Virus record (IMG/VR): IMGVR_UViG_3300026382_000010
Coordinates: 1-64,000 of that record
Direction: 5' to 3' (one strand)
Source of the DNA: a virus
Length of the DNA stretch: 64,000 nt
Part shown: one piece after another, positions 23,637 to 34,410 of the stretch
Layout of the letters: every line of letters starts with the position of its first letter
Position numbering within the stretch: position 1 is the stretch's first letter
Program-made: the position numbers and the translations under genes
Notes under the pieces: generated by a model
The model's database searches: none
Told to the model about the DNA's origin: nothing
Seen by the model: only the letters and a program-made list of their open reading frames with translations

Positions 23637-24389
23637 ATGCTATTTGAAGTAGTTGTTTCAGCCAATGTATCTTTCCATGATTTTTCCACTGAAAATAAAA
23701 GTGATTACATTGAAACTTATGTTGTAAATAAACAACAGGTATATATCGATCCTCGAGTTCAAGTAAATTATACAGGTGCCGGTTCACTTATTGAAATAAG
23801 TCGTATGAATTACAATATACGTAAAAAGTGTGAGGAAGCAATTGTAACATATCAAATGGATAAGTTTTACGGTTCAATTTCAATTATTACGCATAAAATA
23901 CCTGAGGCATTCGTTTGGACTCATAATTTTGCAAATTATCAGGTTTCCAGCAACTATATTGAAACTATCGTGAAAGAATCGCATAAAAATATAAATCCTT
24001 GTGTTTTTACTCACCTTGCAACTTATGAAACAATTGTAAACGACGGGCGTTTACAAGGTTTATTTACTAGCGTATATGCAGACTGCTATCTACAAATCTT
24101 AGATTATGCGCAATTATTATTTGTAGGACACGTTTCTGATGTAAAATTACAAAACGACGTAACTTTAAAATTCAAAGTACCCTTTAGTCATAAATGTGCA
24201 TTATTAAAATTACCACAATATACCCTACTTTCCAAATCAAGCGATAGAATTAGCATTGAGAATAATATCGTTTATTATCATGCAACTGTTAATCAAGGTT
24301 CAGATGAACTAGTTGTACAATTTACAAATGGTGCAAAATTAACATGTATTTTCGAAATCATTCCAAATTTAGCCATCTACTACCTATAG
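23637..24389 (+). CDS. Hypothetical 250-residue beta-rich protein, probably structural
   Basis: ATG directly follows the Nudix TAA and there is no separate ribosome site, so it relies on coupling. It is dominated by alternating hydrophobic/polar strands, with no catalytic motif, membrane helix or zinc site. Its place before the fibre genes suggests a virion component. Confidence 0.6.
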   Translation: MLFEVVVSANVSFHDFSTENKSDYIETYVVNKQQVYIDPRVQVNYTGAGSLIEISRMNYNIRKKCEEAIVTYQMDKFYGSISIITHKIPEAFVWTHNFANYQVSSNYIETIVKESHKNINPCVFTHLATYETIVNDGRLQGLFTSVYADCYLQILDYAQLLFVGHVSDVKLQNDVTLKFKVPFSHKCALLKLPQYTLLSKSSDRISIENNIVYYHATVNQGSDELVVQFTNGAKLTCIFEIIPNLAIYYL

Positions 24390-24423
24390 TCGAAAATTTC
24401 TATTTAAAAAGGTGTCTACGGAT

Positions 24424-25203
24424 ATGCAAATTGATTTGAGCAATGTAGTTTTAAATAGAACGTTTCTACTACCAAAGATTGATTTAGGACTTGATAAAAA
24501 ATATTACGAAAGAAAAGCACTTAAAGATAAAAATATCTTAGATATTCAGTTTCAAGATGATGCGGCATTTTTACCTGATTTATTTATACCTGAGGATAAG
24601 TTTGAGGATAAATATCAGGAGTATTCTAGAGCAGATTATCTCGATTTTTATACATCGCTTTCTACTATTTCAGCTTTTCTTCACTTTATTCAGAATGAAG
24701 ATAAGTTTGCTTATGTTGAGAAAAAAGCACTCGCAAAACTAATTGTTGATAGAATTACTCATGAATTTCAATTTAATGTGAATCTGCCCGAATTTGAAAA
24801 CTTTGAGATTCTTAATATCCTGTATTTTAAACGTATTCAAATTTTAAACATGATTTTTGCAATTTACTATATGCATGCGTTAAAAATTGCAAAAGCATAC
24901 AAAAATCCACATTTACTTAGTATCTTGACGCGTTTACTTCGGGATAAACAAAAAGCATCCAAAATAGTATCCGTATTTGAAGCACTTAAAGAAGTATGTT
25001 TTAGTGGAGCAATTTCTTTTCCAAGTCAAATTGCATATGTAAAGAAATTGAGCGAGTCATATGCTATTGACTCGCGTATTCTATGTATATTTTCCTATAA
25101 TTTGGCATCAACTATTTTTAAATTTTATCAACAACTTCTTAATATTCCACCTATATATTTTGCATATTTCTATTTACTCCGAGTTATTTCAAAGTATGTC
25201 TAG
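24424..25203 (+). CDS. Hypothetical helical protein
   Basis: ATG 24424 is preferred because AAAGGTG stands at a better distance than from an in-frame GTG at 24412. The first 80 residues are acidic and loop-rich (QDDAAFLPDLFIPEDKFEDKYQEY); the rest is helical with aromatic-rich helices. No recognised family. It converges with the minus-strand gene at 25184, overlapping 20 bp at the 3' ends. Confidence 0.65.
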   Translation: MQIDLSNVVLNRTFLLPKIDLGLDKKYYERKALKDKNILDIQFQDDAAFLPDLFIPEDKFEDKYQEYSRADYLDFYTSLSTISAFLHFIQNEDKFAYVEKKALAKLIVDRITHEFQFNVNLPEFENFEILNILYFKRIQILNMIFAIYYMHALKIAKAYKNPHLLSILTRLLRDKQKASKIVSVFEALKEVCFSGAISFPSQIAYVKKLSESYAIDSRILCIFSYNLASTIFKFYQQLLNIPPIYFAYFYLLRVISKYV

Positions 25204-25642
25204 TTACGGGATTTGAAAATAACTCTAGGATTTCTTTGTTATAGGATTTGATTGCGGAGGTTCTTTGTATACGCTTTAAAATGTCATCAATTGTTGCAAG
25301 AAACAATCTTTTTTGTGTAACATCTGATTTTACAAGAGTTCCCTTAATTGGAAAGTTATTTGTAGTCCATATATAGTAAAACGCCTTATAATCAGGAAAA
25401 ATTATATACCAGTGTTTTATTTTGTCTTTTTGGATTTCACCAGATATTGCATATAGTGCTGTTGGTTTAACTGATTTTGGATAGGGAATCAAATTCATTT
25501 TAAATTTTGGGAATTCAATTATTGCAACTTTTCGATGAGCAATGATATACATAAATTCATCTTCTGTAAAGCGATAGTCTTTGAGGATATTACTCTTAAG
25601 AAATCTAAAATCAGCCTCAGAATTTGAATAATATAGTCGCAT
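25184..25642 (-). CDS. Hypothetical 152-residue protein on the opposite strand
   Basis: A lone minus-strand gene between rightward genes. AGGTTGA lies before ATG 25642. It is basic alpha/beta, with strands KVAIIEFPKFKMNLI and KHWYIIFPDYKAFYYIW. No motif recognised. Its overlapping convergent 3' end with the gene at 24424 and the short gap to the divergent fibre gene leave little room for regulation. Confidence 0.6.
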   Translation of the reverse strand: MRLYYSNSEADFRFLKSNILKDYRFTEDEFMYIIAHRKVAIIEFPKFKMNLIPYPKSVKPTALYAISGEIQKDKIKHWYIIFPDYKAFYYIWTTNNFPIKGTLVKSDVTQKRLFLATIDDILKRIQRTSAIKSYNKEILELFSNPVTRHTLK

Positions 25643-25680
25643 ATTTCAACCTCCAAGTTTTTTAAAAGGAGCGTAGTACA

Positions 25681-27837
25681 ATGGGATATAAACTAACTCA
25701 ACCTAGATGGATTAATCCAGGTGAACCAGTATTTGCAGATATTACTAATCGTCCAATTCAGGATTTATACCAAAATTTCTTAAATCACTTGACGTTCTTT
25801 TATGATCCAAGTGGAACTGACTATACTCGTTTTCCAAGCGCAGACGTTAATTTTACAATTCCTGAAAATACACTTTGTTTAGCAAACAATATTGATTCCG
25901 TTAATTATATTGAAGATGAAACTGGACAAGAAATTAAAAACGTTCAGTTTTACATTTATCAAGGAGGAGCATGGAATTTATTTAAGAGTCTCGATCTAAC
26001 TAAAATTCCTAAGAATACCTATTTTTGGAGCACTCAAAAGCTAAAATGTAATACGTTTTATATTGGTGGTTTTCAATCAAGAGCAAAACAAGAAGTTGTT
26101 CTTGCAAATATCATTGATTCAAATTCAGTACAAGTTTTACCAAATCATAAATGCGTAATTCCTACTCTCGAAACGCTAAAGGCTCAAATTCATGATATAA
26201 ATGTATCCTCAGGAACTCTCAAAGATTGTACGCTTACAAATGCATCTCTAGATAACTCATCAATAGCAAACTCAACAATTAATAATACTACACTTATCAA
26301 TTGTACTTTAGAAAATCCAGAGACAAATACCCTCTCTACCCAATCCTTAAATGTGGACTCTAATGCAAATTGTAAATCTCTTCATACCTCTACATTACAA
26401 GTAGATTCTAATGCTACAATTCAACTGGCATCTATTGAGAATGCAAATATTTCTCAAATTCAAGGAACTGAGTGTACTTACGATACTGGAACGTTTCGCG
26501 TTTTAAACGTTACTGAAACTTTTAATGGTCCTGCAATTACAACTGATAATATTTCCTCAGGCATTATTGCGGGAGAAACTCTTACTGCCGATTCCGCTGT
26601 AATTGATAGCTTAACTACTCAAACATTAACTGTTGAATCAAACGCAACTATTGCAAGCTTAAGTGGTACAAGTATTGAAGCTAAAAATTTAACTATTACA
26701 ACAAATGCTCAAATAGATACTATAAATTCAACAACAATTAATGCTAGTAACATACTTGCAAATACCCTTTCTACTCATTCGCTAAATGTAGATTTAAATG
26801 CGCAATTTGATGCAATAGATGCTACAGCTCTTGATGCAGATAACATAATAGCAAACATAGCAAGTATTCATTCATTAACTGTTGATTCAAACTCTCAGTT
26901 TAACGTAGTAAATACTACGTCACTTAATGCTAATAATGCATCCGTAAATACTCTTCATACTACCTCTTTAAAAGTGGACTCAAATTCTCAATTCAACGCG
27001 ATAAACTCTACTAAAATTGAAACCGGAAATATACTCGCAAATGCAATTAATATACATTCATTAAGTGTTGATTCAAATGCTACATTTAAATCCTTATCTG
27101 CGACAAATTTAAATGCGGATACTGTACATGTATCAAATGATATAGAAACAGATACACTAACTGTATCTACAAGTGCTTCAATTCAAGATGCAACTGTGGA
27201 TACTTTACAAGTTTCAACTAACGCGCAAATTAAACAGAGTTCAATTACTACATTAAGTGCTGCTAATGCTACAATCGATAATATAGATGCTACAGATATT
27301 GACACACAAACAATAACAGTTACAAATTTAAATGCATCAAGCTTCAACTATCCTAATTTTATAAACAATTTTAGTGCAATCTTTACTACGGATACAAATG
27401 GTAAAGTACTCTTAAATGTAGAATCTCCTCTTATTTATACAGATACCGGAATTAGTTTAGATTTAGCTGAAGTTGAAAAATATTTAGTTGCTGATGCTAC
27501 TCATACATTAGGAGACAAAGTTATACATGTTAAAGATGCTACAATTATTGTGGATTCTTCATCTGTAACTGAAATTACAGATACATCTTCAGGAACTGTT
27601 TATTATACTGCAACATATACCATTGATGCAAGTGTAACTGTAGACGGTTATGAACTTGTAAATTACATGCTAGAGCAAATTCTTGCAACAGGTTTAAATC
27701 AATTAGATGGGATCGTGATTAATAAAGATGTTGCAAAAAAGCAAATTCAAATTATTTTAACTTTACCTTCTATACCATCAAAACAACTTGCTTTAGGTTA
27801 TTCAATTTATGCAATTATGCGGCCTACGTTAACTTAG
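25681..27837 (+). CDS. Repeat-rich tail fibre protein (31-residue beta-solenoid repeats)
   Basis: 718 residues. Residues 1-170 form a non-repetitive head with a likely attachment role. From about 180 to 560 the protein consists of degenerate repeats with the pattern xLHSLxVDSNAxFxxIxxTxLxAxN; four successive copies around 360-483 are each exactly 31 residues. Ser/Thr/Asn/Ala dominate and charged residues are few, as in trimeric beta-helical fibres. The C-terminal 155 residues are non-repetitive and may be a foldon or receptor tip. RBS AGGAGCG. The helicase gene converges on its 3' end with a 9-bp overlap. Confidence 0.8.
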   Translation: MGYKLTQPRWINPGEPVFADITNRPIQDLYQNFLNHLTFFYDPSGTDYTRFPSADVNFTIPENTLCLANNIDSVNYIEDETGQEIKNVQFYIYQGGAWNLFKSLDLTKIPKNTYFWSTQKLKCNTFYIGGFQSRAKQEVVLANIIDSNSVQVLPNHKCVIPTLETLKAQIHDINVSSGTLKDCTLTNASLDNSSIANSTINNTTLINCTLENPETNTLSTQSLNVDSNANCKSLHTSTLQVDSNATIQLASIENANISQIQGTECTYDTGTFRVLNVTETFNGPAITTDNISSGIIAGETLTADSAVIDSLTTQTLTVESNATIASLSGTSIEAKNLTITTNAQIDTINSTTINASNILANTLSTHSLNVDLNAQFDAIDATALDADNIIANIASIHSLTVDSNSQFNVVNTTSLNANNASVNTLHTTSLKVDSNSQFNAINSTKIETGNILANAINIHSLSVDSNATFKSLSATNLNADTVHVSNDIETDTLTVSTSASIQDATVDTLQVSTNAQIKQSSITTLSAANATIDNIDATDIDTQTITVTNLNASSFNYPNFINNFSAIFTTDTNGKVLLNVESPLIYTDTGISLDLAEVEKYLVADATHTLGDKVIHVKDATIIVDSSSVTEITDTSSGTVYYTATYTIDASVTVDGYELVNYMLEQILATGLNQLDGIVINKDVAKKQIQIILTLPSIPSKQLALGYSIYAIMRPTLT

Positions 27838-29721
27838 CACTGATTTAACTAAAGACTTAAAGTAATTGAGAATTTCTTCTCTACGCATTTGTATTGTCTT
27901 TTCAGGAGTATCTACTTTGATGGTAATAATTTTAACTGGTTTGGTTTGTCCAATTCGATAAATTCTATCTACAGCCTGTTTTAAATAGATATCTCTAAAT
28001 GGTAAGTCAACGAGTATCACCGTATCTGCTTCCGTAATTGTAAATCCAACACCAAGTAGCGCATATGTAGTTACTAAAACTTTTGCATTTGACTTTACAA
28101 ATTCTTTGATTTTAGCAAGTCTATCTTTATCCTCACGAGAAATTACCATACATTTAAATCCACATGTTTTTTCTATAATCTGAGCAACTTGATTTAGAAT
28201 TTGCGCTGAATTTGTAAAGAAAATAGTTTTGATTGATTTTGCAATATATTTACAGTACTCGGTACATTTGGTTAAAACTACAAGCACTAAATTTCTTAAC
28301 GCTTCATTATAATGCTTATTTACAAGTTTGGTGAGTAATACTAAATCTGCAGCATAAGCAATTGTTATGTAATTTTTAAGTGTATCTCTAAATTTCGGAT
28401 CCTTTATTTCCTTTAAAATCTCAGTACGTAAATTTACAATTGCATTACGAATCTCCTTTGGAATTTTGTAGTAGGATTTATCTTGACATTTTAAAATAAG
28501 CATAAGCAGTTTTTCGAAACGTTTGTTATTGCGAAAATGTTTTTGATAGATTTCATAAAGTTTTTTAAGCGCTTCTTTTTGCAATTTACGATATTTTGGA
28601 AGTAATGCTTTAAATTCATCAATGATTGTCTGTCTAATTGCTTTTAAAAGAATTTTGGATTTTTTGAGAGTTTCTTCATCAAGTTTACAACGTAAAGTTA
28701 TTTCGTATTTTGGCGGCAGTTTGAGTACTTGTGTTTTAAGCTTTCTTACCATAAAAATCTTGAGTTTATTCTTGAGAATAAATGAAGTCAACTCGGAATT
28801 ATATTTGTAAATCTCAATAAATCTCTTGATAAATTCATCAGTCATAAATGGATCAAGTAGTTTTAAGTATGGAGCAAACTCAGTAAATTTTCCAGCAATA
28901 GGTGTACCTGACATCAAAAGAATCTCATGGATTTTATATTCTTCTTGTAACTGTGAAAGTAATGTAACACGTTTTGTATGTATGTTTCGAATATAATGAG
29001 ATTCATCAACAATTAGCATAGGGCTTTTTCTTAAAAACTTATGAACCTTGTTTAAACTCTCAAAATTTACAATTATGTATTTTGGATTCTCAACAATACT
29101 ATCTGGGATAACTGTAATCATATCAGAATTGACTTTCATATCAAATTTTAAAATTTCCTCTTTCCAATTTGGTTTTAATGAGTTCGGACATACTATTAAA
29201 ACTTGATGCGCATTAATAACTTTTGATAATGCTATTGCAGTTAGCGTTTTACCTAATCCTTGATCGAATGCTAAAATCATTCCGCGTAGATTTGTAACTT
29301 TACGAATGGTTACATATTTTTTGAGAGCTTCAAGTTGGTAAGGATATAACTTTGCATTTATTTCCTCAAGTTTTCCAAAATTTGCATTTACTGGAATATA
29401 ATCAATTTTTTTCAAGGTAGATAGGTAATAATTTTTTAATATAAGCTCAACTGTTTTAAAATGACTTTGTAAATCGCTTGGAAATGCAAATTGTTGTAGA
29501 AAATTAAAAAGAAACATTAAATCGAAATGAAATGCATTGGGATACACTAGAGTTTTTATAAGTTTTGGGAATTCAGTACGAGTCATAGTTTCGAGAAAGA
29601 AAACTACTGAGTCAAACTTTTGCTTAAGTACATTTTTGAATGTATTCAGATATCCATCAGGTAACCAATCCTGCAAAATTGAAAAATATCTATTTTTCAA
29701 TGAAACCTTTGGGGTTATCAT
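27829..29721 (-). CDS. SNF2-family helicase/ATPase
   Basis: DNA translocase of superfamily 2, which remodels protein-DNA complexes or branched DNA. Walker A DQGLGKT at 153-159, DESH at 239-242, SGTP at 271-274, and the C-terminal QAVDRIYRIGQ (motif VI), typical of SNF2 proteins. LVTTYALLGVGF is motif V. About 170 Lys-rich helical residues are inserted between the two RecA lobes, as in many SNF2 enzymes. At 630 residues it resembles phage UvsW-like or SNF2 helicases. It is the only clear DNA enzyme in the fibre cluster and is on the opposite strand. Confidence 0.92.
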   Translation of the reverse strand: MITPKVSLKNRYFSILQDWLPDGYLNTFKNVLKQKFDSVVFFLETMTRTEFPKLIKTLVYPNAFHFDLMFLFNFLQQFAFPSDLQSHFKTVELILKNYYLSTLKKIDYIPVNANFGKLEEINAKLYPYQLEALKKYVTIRKVTNLRGMILAFDQGLGKTLTAIALSKVINAHQVLIVCPNSLKPNWKEEILKFDMKVNSDMITVIPDSIVENPKYIIVNFESLNKVHKFLRKSPMLIVDESHYIRNIHTKRVTLLSQLQEEYKIHEILLMSGTPIAGKFTEFAPYLKLLDPFMTDEFIKRFIEIYKYNSELTSFILKNKLKIFMVRKLKTQVLKLPPKYEITLRCKLDEETLKKSKILLKAIRQTIIDEFKALLPKYRKLQKEALKKLYEIYQKHFRNNKRFEKLLMLILKCQDKSYYKIPKEIRNAIVNLRTEILKEIKDPKFRDTLKNYITIAYAADLVLLTKLVNKHYNEALRNLVLVVLTKCTEYCKYIAKSIKTIFFTNSAQILNQVAQIIEKTCGFKCMVISREDKDRLAKIKEFVKSNAKVLVTTYALLGVGFTITEADTVILVDLPFRDIYLKQAVDRIYRIGQTKPVKIITIKVDTPEKTIQMRREEILNYFKSLVKSVLS

Positions 29722-29773
29722 CTTATTTTACTCCTTTTGATTGATAATTAAATTCTTTTTGAGGCTTTAAAAA

Positions 29774-30016
29774 ATGCTTACAAATTATGGAGCTTTACAG
29801 TATTTCTATGGCAAAAATTTTGAAAAGACGTGTTTTTCAGGAATAGCATGTCCAATATGCGGCTGTCCTGATATAATATTTTTAGGTAGAGTTCCTTTAA
29901 TGGGATTTCGTTTTAAATGTCAGAAATGTAAAAACGAATTTGCAGTTAGACTTGCAATAATTCGTTCTGATAAAAAGCGTAGGTCTTTAAAAACTGACTA
30001 TAATGCTGAGGGGTAG
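29774..30016 (+). CDS. 80-residue zinc-finger protein
   Basis: CPICGCPD and CQKCKNEF are 24 residues apart and form a zinc ribbon; another Cys lies upstream in KTCFSGIAC. The C-terminus is basic. It begins 50 bp after the divergent helicase start and ends 8 bp before the next fibre-like gene. The function is unknown. Confidence 0.7.
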   Translation: MLTNYGALQYFYGKNFEKTCFSGIACPICGCPDIIFLGRVPLMGFRFKCQKCKNEFAVRLAIIRSDKKRRSLKTDYNAEG

Positions 30017-30024
30017 TAGATAAA

Positions 30025-31716
30025 ATGGTTAAGATAAAGATAGGAGATAACTTGGTATTATTTCGCGTTGGTCAGGATAAACCTTATTTATATTCAGTTA
30101 ACAACTCAATTTGGAAATATCCCGAGTTAATTCCAACAAATGCGGTTATTCATTCATACAATCATAACTTTGCAGGAATGTATGATTTTATGGCTTCTCC
30201 AATTTGTGGAATGTCGGATAGATGGTATACAACTGATAATCAAACCTGTTCTCAAACTACACTTGGCAACTGCAATTCTATTATTTATAAGGATTTTTTC
30301 AGCGGCTCTATTTGGGACAGGGTTAAAAGTTCTATAATACGTACTAATCAAACATTTACAGAATATAATGCTAGATATGAAACTTTCGATGCAGTTTCTA
30401 GCGGTGTTTTCTACCGCGGTCCAATATATGCTACGAAAAATGCTTATATTATGGTAGGATTGTATACAAATGGCGATGGGTATGTAGAAACTTACGATCG
30501 AGTAAGCAAACGGATACTCAAATGGCCTAAAATTTGGGATTTATCATGTAACGGTTATCAATCCTATTTTCTAAATAGCGAACTTACAACTACAACAAAT
30601 TATCTATTATGGTATGGAACTGCAACCGTTAGTGCCCAGTCGTATCAATATATAGGACATGAATATCATTTATGGGTTATAGTTGATGAAAACGGCAATC
30701 CACGCGGCATAACTCGTATTTACTACGATCAAATAAACGACAATCGTACAGAAACTGAGAATACATACGGTCTCGATTGGGGCACCGGATCTACTACCGC
30801 AAACAATATTGGTTACGGAATTATTGAAACTGATAGATACATTTACATATACGGATCGTTTTTAGTTAAACTTGGGGCATTTGGTGGTCTATCAATTATA
30901 GATAAACAAACTGAAAAAGTTTACGTTGTAAGATTTCCAATTGATTCAGAATATTTTAATCACGTAAGAGCGGTTGCAGGTACTGGAAACGGTGTAACTT
31001 GTACGCGCTTATTCTATGATGCTAATACAAATACACTTTACGCTCGTAATGTGTATCGTTACGGTAATCAACTTACAACTGATTACCATGTAATTAAACC
31101 AGTTTATGATGAAACAAATGACGTATTTACCGTACAATTTGAAATCGGCGAGGAAATCTACAAGTTACTTGATATCAATTTAAGTGAAAGTTACGCACTT
31201 GCTGCAAATAAATCCGGTACACTATTTTATGGACATGCATCAGCATACAGTTTATTTTTCCTTAGAAACGATTTTAATACAGGCAAAATTGAAGTGCAAC
31301 ATATCGAAGCGTTTGATTATGTACCCTACGCGATAAGTCGAATTGATGATGAAACTTTTATCGTAAACTGTCATGCAGTTTGTGATTGGCCAGATACTTA
31401 TAAATGCTACTTACTTAAACCGGGACTTGCTCATACTTTAGATATACACTTTCCAAATGTTACTTACACCTACGATGGTAATCCAATTGATACCTACGTC
31501 AAAGTTGCTGCAAAGGACTATGAAGGTAACTATGTTTCCGCTAAAATAAAATTAACCGTTCAAACAGGAGACGGTGCATTTATTGATTCAAATGGTAATG
31601 AAGTTTTAGAATATATTGTTACAACGGATTCAAACGGTCCTATTCAGGTTCCATTTAGAATTTTAGGGCCTGGAAAAGTTACAGTGCATGGAGATTATAT
31701 ACTAGACAATACATAA
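30025..31716 (+). CDS. Fibre/baseplate protein with beta-propeller-like body and C-terminal Ig-like domain
   Basis: 563 residues, beta-rich. The body alternates short strands with Tyr/Asp/Gly turns, suggestive of a propeller. The last 85 residues (from TYDGNPIDTYVKVAA to GPGKVTVHGDY) form an Ig-like domain of the bacterial Ig group 1 type. The same domain ends the minus-strand gene at 34900-36471 (EGTPIDTNIYVNV, then GPGRVSIDGK), so the two are paralogues. A host-binding fibre or adhesin role is inferred. Confidence 0.7.
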   Translation: MVKIKIGDNLVLFRVGQDKPYLYSVNNSIWKYPELIPTNAVIHSYNHNFAGMYDFMASPICGMSDRWYTTDNQTCSQTTLGNCNSIIYKDFFSGSIWDRVKSSIIRTNQTFTEYNARYETFDAVSSGVFYRGPIYATKNAYIMVGLYTNGDGYVETYDRVSKRILKWPKIWDLSCNGYQSYFLNSELTTTTNYLLWYGTATVSAQSYQYIGHEYHLWVIVDENGNPRGITRIYYDQINDNRTETENTYGLDWGTGSTTANNIGYGIIETDRYIYIYGSFLVKLGAFGGLSIIDKQTEKVYVVRFPIDSEYFNHVRAVAGTGNGVTCTRLFYDANTNTLYARNVYRYGNQLTTDYHVIKPVYDETNDVFTVQFEIGEEIYKLLDINLSESYALAANKSGTLFYGHASAYSLFFLRNDFNTGKIEVQHIEAFDYVPYAISRIDDETFIVNCHAVCDWPDTYKCYLLKPGLAHTLDIHFPNVTYTYDGNPIDTYVKVAAKDYEGNYVSAKIKLTVQTGDGAFIDSNGNEVLEYIVTTDSNGPIQVPFRILGPGKVTVHGDYILDNT

Positions 31717-31729
31717 GTCTTTTTTCGTT

Positions 31730-32404
31730 ATGAGTTTATTAGAAACTAGAGTAAGTGTAACTGTAGTCTCCCTTGATTATCAGTCAAACATTGTTGATTA
31801 TAAATCAAAAAGCACGAACGTTTTCATTCAAAATGCTTCTCATGAAACGTCAAATATTTCTCTTGAGTATAAAGATGATATTGCAATTGCCTACGTAACA
31901 TCAAGACGTACTTATTATCTTGACTCAAATGCAACTGTAGGAGTTCAAGTGTTATCATATCCAAAACCAAATGTAGTAAATACTTCATATCAATTTTCAT
32001 CAAATGCTTTAACTCAACTCTTTTCTCTGGCTTATAATACTATAATCGATTCACGGGTATATCAAGATAAAACGGCAAGTGCCTTTGTATTCTATCCCTA
32101 TAGAATTTTTGAAGGAGATGATACATCAGCAATTGTTTATCATATAAAATGCGACTTGCTTAAAACTTTAATAGGGCTTTGTTTTCAAGGCTATTCATCT
32201 GAGTATTTAACAATCCTAGTGCCAATTACAAAGAATTTAAACTATAAGATTTCAGTTTGTACTTTTACAAAATATAACCGAGAATATATAGTTGATATAC
32301 AAGCGCTAATTTCCAAAGGATTTATTGTAGATCAAGTTTACGATGATTACAATAACCCATTTTATGTCAAAGTGATACCATATTTTGGAGTTCAAATTTC
32401 ATGA
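31730..32404 (+). CDS. Hypothetical beta-rich structural protein
   Basis: 224 residues of alternating strands with Ser/Asn/Tyr-rich loops. It carries a YYLDSNATVG turn, like the DSN turns of the neighbouring fibre genes. It overlaps the next gene by 4 bp (ATGA). No catalytic or membrane features. Confidence 0.65.
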   Translation: MSLLETRVSVTVVSLDYQSNIVDYKSKSTNVFIQNASHETSNISLEYKDDIAIAYVTSRRTYYLDSNATVGVQVLSYPKPNVVNTSYQFSSNALTQLFSLAYNTIIDSRVYQDKTASAFVFYPYRIFEGDDTSAIVYHIKCDLLKTLIGLCFQGYSSEYLTILVPITKNLNYKISVCTFTKYNREYIVDIQALISKGFIVDQVYDDYNNPFYVKVIPYFGVQIS

Positions 32405-34410
32405 TTAGAAAGCTATCATTTCTCTATAAAGATTCTAACGGATATGAACTTGTTTCGATAGAAAGTGAAAAGCAGTTTGCATATACATTTTTCGATTCTA
32501 ATGGTGAATACATTTTAAATCCCAATAAGACTTATATTGATACAAATAGTATTTCAGTAGAGTATCCCGATCGAATTACAGGTGACATTCAAGATGTAAC
32601 GACAAAATATACTACGCACTTTTCAGAAAATGTATCCATTTACATTCCAAAATCTGGTATTCTAGATAGATGTAATCACGAACTCGAAAATTTCGATTAT
32701 TTAGATAACTTAAGAGTATATGCACTCGATGTACAAGATTACGTAACATTTGAATTTGACTCAAATATTAAAATAGAAAACTTTATGTTTTACGTGCCTC
32801 CCTCATATTTTTCAACAAAATTACGAAAGCAGCTTTATAGCAGTCCATATACATTTATCTACAATAAAACATTAAAGCGCGTATTTTTTGGGGCGTATCG
32901 TCATTCAAATGTATTAATAACAACCCGTGATTTTGAGACAAATACTGAATACGAATTAGAAATACGCTCTACAGCAAACTATCCATATCGAATCAATGCG
33001 CATATTACGCGTCTATCTTATACTATGATTCCTAATATTTATGACACGGGTTATCAAATGTCTTACATTGGTCCTTGGATTCCTACATATGATTACCATG
33101 TTTTGTATACTACGGCCTATCAAGCAGGTTATATACCTGCAAAATTATGTGGAGTTACAACAGTTCCTCAGGAAGGTGTATGTCCTCCGCTTTCTACGCT
33201 TAGAAAGTATTTCTCATATCTACTGGTATACTTTTATGGAGAACTTTGGGGTACCTGGATAACCTATGGAATTCATTTTAATAATTATCAGTTACATTTG
33301 AATCCACGTGCAGGCTGGGCTTTCTATGATCCCGATGGTAATAAGTTAATTGGCGGCGGTACTTGTGGATATGATGATAACATTCGCGTGCAAATGGTTG
33401 TTGATGTATACAATGGAATTTTAGCGTTTAGAGTATGCGACGTTCATCGTCTTCATAATGCTTTAACTACTATGAGAGATACGTATACACTTGGAGCTCG
33501 TTTTAATCTAGATGACTTTAAAACATGGGATGGTTCCTTTTTTATTCTGCTAGATAGATCTTCATGTGTTTATGCATACGATGAAGCAATTTATTGGTTT
33601 TTATGGACTCCCGATATAAAACCAAAAGCGCGTTTTCGTGTAAATATAAAAACATGTAATATTCGAATTTATCCAAGTTTTATGATTTCAAACATACCGG
33701 ATTCTATCAGAGAATCCGGTTTAACTTATGATAACGGATCAAAAGTTTTTGATTCAAATTATAATCATCTAGGAAACATTGCTTACTCGTTTACGGACAC
33801 TGAAATTACTGCGTTTACTCACACGGATGTTGCATTAATAAAACCAGGTTCACTTTATACTGTAATTGTAGATTCAAGTTCAAGCTATACAATAAGTGCA
33901 GATTCTACGTCAATAACATGTCAAATTGATTCAAATACATATTCAATATCTTATTCAGAGAATTCACTGGTTAAATTTACATTTACGGGAAATAGCATAA
34001 CTATTTCGACATCAAATGATTCTATTGAAATTCCTGTAACGTATAGCAAAATTATCCGCACTGGTAAATTTATTTTATTTGCAAATTCCGATATTCCTCA
34101 GGAAGACTTAATACAAATTCAAGCATCTAGCTTATGGCACGAAATTCCGCATCCATTTATTCTCTACAATCTTGGAGTTTATAAGGATGCATGTGATAAA
34201 GGCAGTTATCAAAATTTTGAATTGGGCGATTATCTAGAATATGTAGTTGTTGAAAATAAAGACGTTTATATTTTAGCAGTTGCAAAAGTGTTTGGAGAAG
34301 AAAAAAATCGTATTATAGCAACCTATCGTAAACATAAGCCAGATTATAACGCATCTGTAGAACGTCCTCGTGAAACTTATCAAGTAAAACGTCTTGAAAT
34401 TGACGTTTAA
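32401..34410 (+). CDS. Large beta-rich virion protein
   Basis: 669 residues with many strands, repeated FDSNG/IDTNS-type turns, a Cys-containing middle (KLCGVTTVPQEGVCPP, GGGTCGYDD) and a C-terminal stretch of Ser/Thr-rich strands (DSSSSYTISADSTSI). The end (HKPDYNASVERPRETYQVK) is polar. It is probably a tail-fibre or receptor-binding component; the family is not recognised. Confidence 0.65.
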   Translation: MIRKLSFLYKDSNGYELVSIESEKQFAYTFFDSNGEYILNPNKTYIDTNSISVEYPDRITGDIQDVTTKYTTHFSENVSIYIPKSGILDRCNHELENFDYLDNLRVYALDVQDYVTFEFDSNIKIENFMFYVPPSYFSTKLRKQLYSSPYTFIYNKTLKRVFFGAYRHSNVLITTRDFETNTEYELEIRSTANYPYRINAHITRLSYTMIPNIYDTGYQMSYIGPWIPTYDYHVLYTTAYQAGYIPAKLCGVTTVPQEGVCPPLSTLRKYFSYLLVYFYGELWGTWITYGIHFNNYQLHLNPRAGWAFYDPDGNKLIGGGTCGYDDNIRVQMVVDVYNGILAFRVCDVHRLHNALTTMRDTYTLGARFNLDDFKTWDGSFFILLDRSSCVYAYDEAIYWFLWTPDIKPKARFRVNIKTCNIRIYPSFMISNIPDSIRESGLTYDNGSKVFDSNYNHLGNIAYSFTDTEITAFTHTDVALIKPGSLYTVIVDSSSSYTISADSTSITCQIDSNTYSISYSENSLVKFTFTGNSITISTSNDSIEIPVTYSKIIRTGKFILFANSDIPQEDLIQIQASSLWHEIPHPFILYNLGVYKDACDKGSYQNFELGDYLEYVVVENKDVYILAVAKVFGEEKNRIIATYRKHKPDYNASVERPRETYQVKRLEIDV

